NCBI GenBank assembly: GCA_017543165.1
Contig: JAFYGL010000559.1
Location: 1 to 8,897 of the forward strand
Source of the DNA: Victivallales bacterium
GTDB taxonomy: Bacteria > Verrucomicrobiota > Lentisphaeria > Oligosphaerales > Oligosphaeraceae
DNA length: 8,897 nt
Direction: 5' to 3'
This document shows positions 1 through 5,392 of the stretch, one piece after another (the first letter of the stretch is position 1; every line of letters begins with the position of its first letter). The notes beneath the pieces are model-generated. The model searched no databases. It was not told the DNA's origin and saw nothing but the letters and a program-made list of their open reading frames with translations. Made by a program: the position numbers and the translations under genes.

Positions 1-9
1 AGATGTCAA

Positions 10-162
10 GAGGTAATTTCAAAACTAGCGCAAAATGCGCAATGAGATGTTTTGCAGTGGCGAAGAAAACGGATTGAGCTGTATGAACATACAGCGAAAT
101 ACGTTTTCAAAGCCAATGCAAACATATCGAAGCGCATTTTGCGCTAGTTTTGAAATTACCTC
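10..162. repeat. MITE-like palindromic element with 31-bp terminal inverted repeats
   Basis: Positions 10-40 are the exact reverse complement of 132-162 (31 of 31 bases). The interior is also largely self-complementary. With one bulge, 47-56 pairs with 117-125, 58-61 with 112-115, 65-71 with 102-108, and 78-85 with 88-95 around a two-base loop. The whole 153 bp can therefore fold into one long hairpin or cruciform. There is no coding sequence inside. Size, terminal inverted repeats and lack of a transposase fit a miniature inverted-repeat transposable element or a REPIN-like repeat. No convincing target-site duplication is seen: only AA is shared at 8-9 and 163-164. Mobility is therefore inference, while the palindrome itself is directly visible. 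Confidence 0.8.
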
Positions 163-181
163 AAATGCCTTGCCTCTCGCA

Positions 182-209
182 TTGTCTTTTCTGCATAATA
201 CAGTATATT
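182..209 (+). promoter_or_regulatory. Putative promoter of the tRNA-Leu gene
   Basis: A TTGTCT box (182-187) and a TATATT box (204-209) are separated by 16 bp and lie 13 bp upstream of the mature tRNA 5' end. This gives a very short 5' leader, as expected for a tRNA gene. The boxes match the sigma-70 consensus only in part, so this is a positional prediction. Confidence 0.45.
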
Positions 210-222
210 ACGCCGTATTTTT

Positions 223-306
223 GCCCGAGTGGTGGAATGGCAGACACACAAGACTTAAAATCTTGAGCTTTTTTAAAGCGTGCGGGTTCGATCCCCGCCT
301 CGGGTA
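223..306 (+). tRNA. tRNA-Leu (anticodon UAA)
   Basis: A full class II tRNA cloverleaf can be drawn. The acceptor stem pairs 223-229 with 299-305, with a G-U pair at 1-72 as in the E. coli leucine isoacceptor of the same anticodon. The discriminator base is A306. The D arm contains GG. The anticodon stem is 249-253 with 261-265, with loop CTTAAAA and anticodon TAA at 256-258, which reads UUA and UUG by wobble. A long variable arm (GCTTT/AAAGC around 267-279) marks a leucine or serine type. The T arm is 282-286 with 294-298 and loop TTCGATC. CCA is not encoded, so the 3' end must be added by nucleotidyltransferase. Confidence 0.97.
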
Positions 307-321
307 CTCGTTGTAAATCGT

Positions 322-349
322 GCCTCAAACAATGGTTTGGGGCTTTTTT
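322..349 (+). terminator. Rho-independent terminator after tRNA-Leu
   Basis: GCCTCAAAC (322-330) pairs with GTTTGGGGC (335-343) over nine base pairs including one T-G pair. The loop is AATG and six T residues follow (344-349). The hairpin begins 16 nt after the tRNA 3' end and is well placed to end the tRNA transcript. It ends only 18 bp before the start codon of the downstream permease gene. Confidence 0.85.
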
Positions 350-367
350 GATAATCGGAGATTGGCA

Positions 368-1357
368 ATGCTACAATATCTGTTGAGGCGTCTGCTTTTG
401 TTTGTGCCAACGCTTCTGGGCGTCAATCTCTTTGTATTCCTCATGTTCTTCCTGGTCAACAGCCCAGACCACATCGCCAAGCAGGCCTTGGGCGAGAAGG
501 CTTCGACTCCAGAGCAGATTGAACGCTGGAAGGCGGCGCGTGGATACGACCTGCCGTATTTCTTCAATGGCAAAGAGACTTGGCACAGGCATTTCACTAA
601 AACCATTTTCTTCCAGAAGAGCGTGAAATTGCTATGGCTGGACTTCGGCGAATCAGATACTGACAGGCAGCCAATCACACCTGAGATACTCAAGCGCATA
701 CCGCCCACCCTTTGCCTGGCGGTGCCCATATTCCTGTTTTCCCTGTTCTTCAACATATTGATTGCAATGGTCACCGCCTCCAGGCGTGGCAGTCCAATTG
801 ACAAGGGAGTGCAGTTCATCTGCGTTGCGCTGATGTCAATTTCCACCCTTATCTACATCATTGCGGGGCAGTATTTCTTCGGCAAGGTGCTGGAACTGGT
901 GCCTGTGTCGGGCTTCCTGCCAGGATGGGACATGCTGCGCTTCCTGGCCTTGCCCGTGCTGGTGGGCGTGCTTGGCAGCATTGGCGGCGGCGTGCGCTTC
1001 TACCGCATTCTCTTCCTGGAGGAGATGGAGAAGGACTATGTCAGGACCGCACGCTCAAAGGGCCTCTCCGAAACAAGAATCCTGTTCCTTCATGTGCTGA
1101 AGAACGCCATGATTCCCATCGTCACCAATGTGCCAGTGCAGATGCTGCTGCTCATAATGGGCAGCATGATGCTGGAGAATTTCTTCAGCATACCAGGCAT
1201 GGGGCGCTACACAATATCCGCCATAAACAGCCAGGACTTCGCCGTGGTGCGTTCCATGGTTTTCATCGGCTCCGTGCTGTACATGCTTGGCCTCTTGCTT
1301 ACTGATGTTTGCTACTCCCTGGTTGACCCCAGGGTGCGTCTGGGAGGTGCCCAATGA
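368..1357 (+). CDS. ABC transporter permease, DppB/OppB/YejB-like
   Basis: First membrane subunit of a binding-protein-dependent importer of the peptide/nickel class (family knowledge). It forms half of the transmembrane channel in the inner membrane. The 329-residue protein opens with MLQYLLRRLLLFVPTLLGVN, the usual start of the DppB family, containing TM1 at about 9-30. Further hydrophobic segments lie near 114-137, 148-170, 190-208, 248-268 and 293-315. The cytoplasmic EAA loop that contacts the ATPase is at about 223-251 (DYVRTARSKGLSETR), followed by SIPGMG (274-279) and the C-terminal DPRVR (320-324). The ATG at 368 is preferred over an in-frame GTG at 320 because GGAG (357-360) sits 7 bp before it and the GTG falls at the edge of the tRNA terminator hairpin. 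The stop overlaps the next gene by ATGA. Substrate is unknown, and no binding protein or ATPase is nearby. Confidence 0.93.
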   Translation: MLQYLLRRLLLFVPTLLGVNLFVFLMFFLVNSPDHIAKQALGEKASTPEQIERWKAARGYDLPYFFNGKETWHRHFTKTIFFQKSVKLLWLDFGESDTDRQPITPEILKRIPPTLCLAVPIFLFSLFFNILIAMVTASRRGSPIDKGVQFICVALMSISTLIYIIAGQYFFGKVLELVPVSGFLPGWDMLRFLALPVLVGVLGSIGGGVRFYRILFLEEMEKDYVRTARSKGLSETRILFLHVLKNAMIPIVTNVPVQMLLLIMGSMMLENFFSIPGMGRYTISAINSQDFAVVRSMVFIGSVLYMLGLLLTDVCYSLVDPRVRLGGAQ

Positions 1358-2463
1358 GCGCATTCTGGCAATCCTGGCTGTGCCAGAACATAATAACCTG
1401 CCTTATGGTGGCGGCGATGCTTTTTGTTTTTGCGTTGCTTATGCGCCGTGCGCCGTGGCGTGCCGCGCTGCGGCGCATGTTCTCGGGCAAGGGCGCCGTG
1501 GTCTCTGCAATAGTGCTGGCCTTGTATGTGCTAGTGGCATTGCTGGACAGCGTGGGCTGGCGCAGGCAGGTCATCCTGCCAGAGACAGGGCAGCCGCTCA
1601 TGGTTGAAGGCAAGCCCGTCTATGACAAGGGCGCCTCCGCCCTTGACTATCTGCTGAAGCCAATCTCAAGCCGCAAGGAAGTGTCATATTCCGCGCCCTT
1701 TGCGAAAAGGCAGTTCACTACCAGTCCAGAGGAAACCGCCAACGGCGTGGTCAAGGTGCACAAGAAGCTGAACTATCCAGGCAAGCACATACTGGGCACG
1801 GACATTATCGGCGCGGATGTGCTTGTGCTGTCCCTCAAGAGCATACGCACGGGCATAATAATCGGCTTCGTCACCACGCTTCTTGCCATTCCATTCGCGC
1901 TGTTCTTCTGCTTGAGCGCAGGCTACTATGGCGGTTGGATTGACGATACGGTGCAGGCCGTGTGCACACTGTTGAGTTCCGTGCCTTCCGTGCTGCTGAT
2001 TGCCGCGCTGATGCTGGTGTTCGGGCGCGGGCTGCCGCAGTTGTGCATCGCCATGGGACTTGCTTCCTGGACGGGGCTTTGCCGTCTGCTGCGGGGCGAG
2101 GCAATGCGCCTGCGCGAGGCGGATTATGTGACCGCCGCAGTCGGCCTTGGGGTAAAGTCACGGCGCATCATCATGACACATATACTGCCCAATGTAATGC
2201 ACCTGATTATAATCAACATGCTGCTGCGCTTCTCTGGCGAAGTGCTGGCCGAGGCGGCGCTTACGTATCTGGGCATAGGCGTGGACGCGGAGACCATGTC
2301 CTGGGGCATGATGATAAACGACGCCCGAATGGAACTGACACGCCATCCTGTCATCTGGTGGAAACTCACCGCCGCATTCATATTCATGCTGGGGCTGCTC
2401 CTCCCCGCCAATATACTTGGTGACGCGGCGCGCGACGCACTGGACCCCAAGTTGTCAAAGTGA
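1354..2463 (+). CDS. ABC transporter permease, DppC/OppC/YejE-like
   Basis: Second membrane subunit of the same importer, 369 residues. It is translationally coupled to the upstream permease: ATG at 1354 within ATGA, with GGGAGG at 1342-1347. Family marks seen are HILGTDIIGADVL (145-157; the usual GRD is GAD here), the EAA loop at about 256-285 (ADYVTAAVGLGVKS), TYLGIGV (304-310) and a C-terminal GDAARDALDPKL (356-367). It is longer than a typical DppC of about 300 residues. There are two N-terminal hydrophobic segments (about 13-30 and 49-64) instead of one. A hydrophilic stretch of about 80 residues (about 66-145) precedes the LGTD motif, resembling the extended YejE subclass. The substrate could be an oligopeptide, a metal-chelate or an oligosaccharide: sequence alone does not say. 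The operon seems to end here. Confidence 0.93.
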   Translation: MSAFWQSWLCQNIITCLMVAAMLFVFALLMRRAPWRAALRRMFSGKGAVVSAIVLALYVLVALLDSVGWRRQVILPETGQPLMVEGKPVYDKGASALDYLLKPISSRKEVSYSAPFAKRQFTTSPEETANGVVKVHKKLNYPGKHILGTDIIGADVLVLSLKSIRTGIIIGFVTTLLAIPFALFFCLSAGYYGGWIDDTVQAVCTLLSSVPSVLLIAALMLVFGRGLPQLCIAMGLASWTGLCRLLRGEAMRLREADYVTAAVGLGVKSRRIIMTHILPNVMHLIIINMLLRFSGEVLAEAALTYLGIGVDAETMSWGMMINDARMELTRHPVIWWKLTAAFIFMLGLLLPANILGDAARDALDPKLSK

Positions 2464-2549
2464 CTTGTTTTTGCCTGCAGTTTTTTGAGGTTGCGGCAAA
2501 ACTTGTATGGAAAATCTTGTTTTATAATATTTTTATTACAAAAAATCAT

Positions 2550-2577
2550 TTGACATTTTTCAAGACAACAGTAATGT
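2550..2577 (+). promoter_or_regulatory. Putative promoter for the repeat leader and abiE operon
   Basis: A consensus TTGACA (2550-2555) is followed after 16 bp by TAATGT (2572-2577), a weak -10 that keeps the first two and last bases of TATAAT. Transcription from here would give a leader of about 270 nt that contains the whole repeat palindrome before abiEi. A perfect TATAAT also occurs at 2523-2528 but has no good -35 box. The rest of the 2464-2610 intergenic stretch is AT-rich with nothing else recognisable. Confidence 0.4.
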
Positions 2578-2640
2578 TTTGCTTCGTTGAATGGCAGATG
2601 TTTTATGAAACGCTCTGTTCCCCAAGAGGGTAGGTTCTCA

Positions 2641-2670
2641 ATGGGACTTATGGGACCTATGGGACCTATG
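2641..2670 (-). repeat. Inverted block of three 9-bp repeat units
   Basis: This stretch reads TATGGGACY repeated on the + strand. It is the same 9-bp unit as the downstream array but in opposite orientation (three units plus a partial one). It can pair with the downstream array in several registers, with the best 30-bp match at 2733-2762. A spacer of 12 bp (2671-2682) separates it from the array. Confidence 0.9.
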
Positions 2671-2682
2671 CTACAGTTAGGA

Positions 2683-2772
2683 AGTCCCATAAGTCCCATA
2701 GGTCCCATAGGTCCCATAGGTCCCATAGGTCCCATAGGTCCCATAGGTCCCATAAGTCCCATAAGTCCCATA
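2683..2772 (+). repeat. Tandem 9-bp repeat array, ten units of RGTCCCATA
   Basis: Ten uninterrupted 9-bp units are present. They are two AGTCCCATA, six GGTCCCATA and two more AGTCCCATA, followed by a degenerate unit from 2773. Variation is limited to the first base, and the A-type units flank a G-type core. Because 9 is a multiple of three, the array stays open in several frames on both strands and yields collagen-like Gly-Pro-Met or Gly-Pro-Ile readings. None of these readings has a credible start signal. The homogeneity suggests recent slippage or gene-conversion-like expansion. Confidence 0.97.
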
Positions 2773-2854
2773 AGTCTCCCATTGCCTACCCTCATGGGGA
2801 ACAGAGCCATTCACAAATTGGAAAGAACCAAAAAGGGAAGCCAGGGGGAAAGCA

Positions 2855-3475
2855 ATGTCAATTATTGATATCAGAGCAAAAATACCCAATGACATTTTTA
2901 CGGCATTGGAGTTGAACATGCTGCTTGATGGGTATTCCAATAAGGCGCAACGTATCTCATTGATGCTGAAGAAGGGCGAAATAATACAAATCAGGCGGGG
3001 GCTTTATGCATTTGCGGAAGCATTGCGCAAGGGGCTTATTGTCGAAGGTGTGTTGGCGAATATGATTTATGGCCCAAGTTATGTTTCCGAGGAGTTTGCC
3101 TTGTCATATTATGGGTTGATACCAGAAACCGTATATGCCGTGACATCTGTATGCATAGGCCGAAGCAGAAGTTTTGACACTCCGTTTGGGAGGTATTCAT
3201 ATCGCTATTCTCGTTCCATGGCGTATTCAATAGGGATTGAAAGAATAGGCGACCAAGGACGTTCCTTCCTTATGGCCTCGCCTGAGAAGGCACTGTTTGA
3301 CAAGGCATTCTTTGACAAGAGATTCAATGGCGATGACCCTGAAGATTATCTGCTGGAAGACCTGCGTGTTGATTTGGATATGCTGGCCGCGCATGATTTC
3401 AGGTTTTTGGATGAGTTGAAACCATTTTTTTGCGGACGTCTTAGGAAGTTGGGAAATTATTTGGAGGGACTATGA
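2855..3475 (+). CDS. abiEi: AbiEi-family antitoxin (type IV TA system)
   Basis: A 206-residue protein resembling AbiEi antitoxins, which have an N-terminal winged helix-turn-helix for autoregulation and a C-terminal domain that counteracts the AbiEii toxin (family knowledge). Visible marks are the winged-helix region at about 13-54 ending in IIQIRRGLYAF (43-53), the family block YVSEEFALSYYGLIPE (76-91), TPFGRYSYRY (109-118) and ASPEKALFD (141-149). The ATG at 2855 has a strong AGGGGG site (2843-2848) 6 bp upstream. The stop overlaps the toxin start as ATGA, the standard coupled order of antitoxin then toxin. Length matches the family. Base composition is clearly more AT-rich than the flanking permease and glycosidase genes, consistent with horizontal gain. 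AbiEi proteins usually bind inverted repeats in their own promoter; which repeat here, if any, serves is unknown. Confidence 0.88.
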   Translation: MSIIDIRAKIPNDIFTALELNMLLDGYSNKAQRISLMLKKGEIIQIRRGLYAFAEALRKGLIVEGVLANMIYGPSYVSEEFALSYYGLIPETVYAVTSVCIGRSRSFDTPFGRYSYRYSRSMAYSIGIERIGDQGRSFLMASPEKALFDKAFFDKRFNGDDPEDYLLEDLRVDLDMLAAHDFRFLDELKPFFCGRLRKLGNYLEGL

Positions 3476-4341
3476 GTAGCTATGTTCTCCTGGAAATGCT
3501 GAACGCATATTCTTATGCTGATGAAAGTGGCGCTGCCATCGCTTTGCGTGAAGTTATGCAGAACGTATGCCTGCTTGCCTTGGCACGGAGCAGCTTTTTC
3601 AATCATGCCGCTTTTTATGGAGGAACAGCCTTGAGGCTTCTCTATGGATTGCGGCGAGGTTCCGAGGACATGGATTTTTCTCTTCTTGAACCAGATGCGT
3701 CTTTTGACCTCAATGACTATGCTGGTGCAATTGAGAACGAGTTTTTGTCTTACGGGCTTAAGGCAAGCTTTGTCCGCAAGGAGAAGCATTCGCATTCCAA
3801 TATTCAGTCTGCTTTCCTTAAGAGCAACACGCAACAGCAGTTGCTGACAATCGGGCTTGATGCGGAACTGTCCCGCAAGGTGAGTCCCCATAGCCAGTTG
3901 AAAATCAAGGTTGAGGTGGATGTGCAGCCGCCAGGTGGTTTTAATACCGAAATCAAGTACCTGTATCAGCCAGTCCCGTTTGCCGTGCGCTCCTTCACAC
4001 TGCCCAGCCTTCTAGCTGGAAAGTTGCATGCGGTTCTTTATAGAACCTGGAAAAACAGGGTCAAGGGACGTGATTGGTATGATTTGCTATGGTATGCCTG
4101 CCAGCATCCAGACTATGATATCAGGCATTTGGAGACGCGTGCGCGCCAGTCAGGTGACTATGTGGAGGCCGTTCCAATGACAGGTGCTTTTGTATATTCG
4201 CTTTTGTTGGAAAGGCTTGAAAGTCTTGATTGGGCTGCTCTCAAGGCCGATGTGATTCCGTTTTTACGCGACGGACACGAATTGGATGCCGGGAGCAAAG
4301 AGTTGTTCCAGGACGCATTGAAGCACCTCAAGGGTATTTGA
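3472..4341 (+). CDS. abiEii: AbiEii-family nucleotidyltransferase toxin
   Basis: A 289-residue member of the AbiEii/AbiGii toxin family (DUF1814 nucleotidyltransferases). Members arrest growth; the related MenT toxins modify tRNA acceptor ends (family knowledge), and such systems can give abortive phage defence. The nucleotidyltransferase signature is FYGGTALRLLYG (48-59) followed by RGSEDMDFSL (62-71), with metal-binding acidic residues D66 and D68. The later family block LPSLLAGKLHAVLYR (177-191) carries K184, and KGRDWYDLLWY (198-208) follows. All expected key residues are present, so it looks intact. It starts at ATG 3472 inside the antitoxin stop, with GGAGGG (3463-3468) only 3-4 bp upstream, so translation is probably coupled. 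A palindromic repeat begins 6 bp after the stop. Confidence 0.9.
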   Translation: MSSYVLLEMLNAYSYADESGAAIALREVMQNVCLLALARSSFFNHAAFYGGTALRLLYGLRRGSEDMDFSLLEPDASFDLNDYAGAIENEFLSYGLKASFVRKEKHSHSNIQSAFLKSNTQQQLLTIGLDAELSRKVSPHSQLKIKVEVDVQPPGGFNTEIKYLYQPVPFAVRSFTLPSLLAGKLHAVLYRTWKNRVKGRDWYDLLWYACQHPDYDIRHLETRARQSGDYVEAVPMTGAFVYSLLLERLESLDWAALKADVIPFLRDGHELDAGSKELFQDALKHLKGI

Positions 4342-4346
4342 CGTAC

Positions 4347-4420
4347 GCTATGTTCCCCATGAGGGTAGGCAAGTTCCGCTATAGCGGCACTTGCCTACTC
4401 CCTTGTGGAAAAAGTTTTTT
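4347..4420 (+). repeat. Palindromic repeat copy after abiEii, possible terminator
   Basis: Positions 4347-4372 match the reverse complement of 2782-2807 at 25 of 26 bases, so this is a third copy of the arm that flanks the upstream array. TAGGCAAGT (4366-4374) pairs with ACTTGCCTA (4389-4397), and the loop contains the palindrome CCGCTATAGCGG (4376-4387). The right side (4389-4410) is a degraded version of the arm. A run of six T (4415-4420) follows a short A tract. The hairpin plus T run could end the abiE transcript, though the T run is a little distant from the perfect stem. Confidence 0.75.
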
Positions 4421-4468
4421 ATTACATTTTATCAAATTCCATATAAAGTGTAGTAATGAAGACATCGT

Positions 4469-4519
4469 ATTGGTTTGAAACCCAATAAATATGTGATAAT
4501 TTATGGTTTGCAAACCAAT
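4469..4519. promoter_or_regulatory. Paired TTGGTTTG operator-like palindromes
   Basis: TGGTTTGCAAACCA (4504-4517) is a perfect 14-bp palindrome. A second site, GGTTTGAAACC (4472-4482), is palindromic around a single central base, and ATTGGTTTG (4469-4477) is the exact reverse complement of 4511-4519. The two centres are about 33-34 bp apart, roughly three helical turns. Two such sites around a candidate promoter and upstream of a polysaccharide-related gene suggest a transcription factor operator pair, perhaps of the LacI type. The factor is not encoded in the window. The palindromes are seen; the role is inferred. Confidence 0.6.
4492..4500 (+). promoter_or_regulatory. Candidate extended -10 for the pseudopilin gene
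   Basis: TGTGATAAT fits an extended -10 (TGn followed by GATAAT at 4495-4500). No good -35 box exists at 17 bp, where GGTTTG of the first operator lies instead. The second palindrome would overlap the start of transcription, a typical repressor position. Weak prediction. Confidence 0.35.
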
Positions 4520-4596
4520 CTACAAATGCTGTGAGGGAATCAATGGCATTTATGAATTTTTGTGACTGTTTGTTTTTAAAGGAGAAAGAAAATCAA

Positions 4597-5217
4597 ATGA
4601 AAAGGAATGAATTCACGCTTATTGAATTGCTTGTGGTCATTGCGATAATTGCCATTCTTGCTGCAATGTTGCTTCCCGCTTTGGCCAAGGCAAGGGAAAA
4701 GGCACGGGAGATTTCCTGCGTCAGCAATCTCAAGCAAATTAATCAGGCCGCTAGATTCTATACTGATGACTACGATGGCTATTTGGTTGACTATGTTATA
4801 TACCAATCAGGGACAAGTTCAAAATTCTTCTACGCCTTTCTGTCACAGCAATATTTTGGTGCTCCTACTACATTCTTTAATGGATATGACGACAAACTAT
4901 TCAGCTGCCCCAGCAAATATCCCAAGGACAGCGTTCTGGACTATGGCTTGAACACACCCATGACTGGTTATTGGCAAACCCCGAAGATTCGTAGGAAGGA
5001 ATGCGAGATCACGGATTCATCAATCGCAATGTATTTTATGGATTGCAAAAGCACTCCTGCTGTTACGGAAATTGGATGGATGGCATTCAGGCACGACAAC
5101 AAGATGAATGTGGCCTATTTTGATGGCCATGCGGCAAATACAAATCTTGGTGCGGAAAAGTCGCAACATATCTATTTCGGTGGTATAGTCAAAGGTGGCA
5201 GTGTTTCATGGAGATGA
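4597..5217 (+). CDS. Pseudopilin-like protein with H-X9-DG domain
   Basis: A 206-residue protein with a prepilin N-terminus: a short basic leader, then [20 protein letters not shown] (6-25) including the conserved Glu at mature position 5 (E10). It should be cleaved and N-methylated by a type IV prepilin peptidase and anchored in the inner membrane, or assembled in a type II secretion-like filament (family knowledge). The residue before the cleavage site is Glu5, not the usual Gly. The segment [20 protein letters not shown] (31-50) and the C-terminal H166-X9-D176-G177 motif place it in the H-X9-DG processing-associated group that is heavily expanded in Lentisphaerota and Planctomycetota. AAAGGAG (4578-4584) lies 12 bp before ATG 4597. 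An in-frame ATG at 4543 has GAGGG at a better 5-bp spacing and would add 18 residues to the leader. Specific role unknown; the neighbour is a secreted carbohydrate-active protein. Confidence 0.88.
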   Translation: MKRNEFTLIELLVVIAIIAILAAMLLPALAKAREKAREISCVSNLKQINQAARFYTDDYDGYLVDYVIYQSGTSSKFFYAFLSQQYFGAPTTFFNGYDDKLFSCPSKYPKDSVLDYGLNTPMTGYWQTPKIRRKECEITDSSIAMYFMDCKSTPAVTEIGWMAFRHDNKMNVAYFDGHAANTNLGAEKSQHIYFGGIVKGGSVSWR

Positions 5218-5293
5218 CAGCACTGACGCCTGTTCCTGCCCAATTTCTAATCAATTTTTTAAGCACATACAGATGTTTTCAGAACTTCCCATG

Positions 5294-5318
5294 TGAGCGC
5301 CGAAGCGGCGCTTGCTCA
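5294..5318 (+). other. GC-rich stem-loop in the 5218-5392 intergenic region
   Basis: AGCGCCG (5296-5302) pairs with CGGCGCT (5306-5312) around loop AAG, with further partial pairing of TGAGC and GCTCA outside. No T run follows, so it is not a standard terminator. It could protect or process the upstream mRNA end. The rest of the interval shows no clear promoter: TAAAAT (5372-5377) lacks a well-spaced -35 box. Confidence 0.55.
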
Positions 5319-5392
5319 AGTTGAAGCTGGTGCAAGGCTCTTGGGTTAAGTTTTGTTTTTCTCTCACAATGTAAAATAAGGATACGTCGCAA

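Larger units (their letters stand above)
2612..2807. repeat. Composite palindromic repeat element upstream of abiE
   Basis: The outer arms are 2612-2634 and the reverse complement of 2785-2807, matching at 22 of 23 bases around the core GTTCCCCATGAGGGTAGG (CAAGAG in the left copy). Inside, 2641-2670 is the exact reverse complement of 2733-2762 (30 bp), so the element can fold into a long hairpin. The same outer-arm sequence appears once more at 4347-4369. The element is noncoding on this reading and separates the permease operon from abiE. Confidence 0.85.

Noticed and set aside
282..306. Attachment site formed by the tRNA-Leu 3' end for an integrated island
   Set aside because: No second copy of the tRNA 3' end is seen in the window, and no integrase gene is present, so an integrative element boundary cannot be supported.
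35..316. Open frame running through the palindrome and the tRNA
   Set aside because: It reads across the inverted repeat element and the complete tRNA-Leu gene. It shows no protein family features.
320..367. GTG at 320 as start of the first permease
   Set aside because: It lies at the edge of the tRNA terminator hairpin, has no ribosome site, and adds residues not typical of the family. ATG 368 with GGAG and an immediate MLQYLLRRLL start is far better.
2467..2505. Weak hairpin TTTTGCC/GGCAAAA after the second permease as a terminator
   Set aside because: The loop is long, the stem is short and no T run directly follows, so termination there cannot be supported.
2683..2772. CRISPR array
   Set aside because: The units are 9 bp and directly adjacent with no spacers, and no cas genes are present.
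2587..2868. Collagen-like Gly-Pro-Ile or Gly-Pro-Met proteins readable through the 9-bp array on both strands
   Set aside because: A 9-bp repeat stays open in several frames by arithmetic. No reading has a good ribosome site, and the stretch is better explained as a noncoding palindromic repeat.
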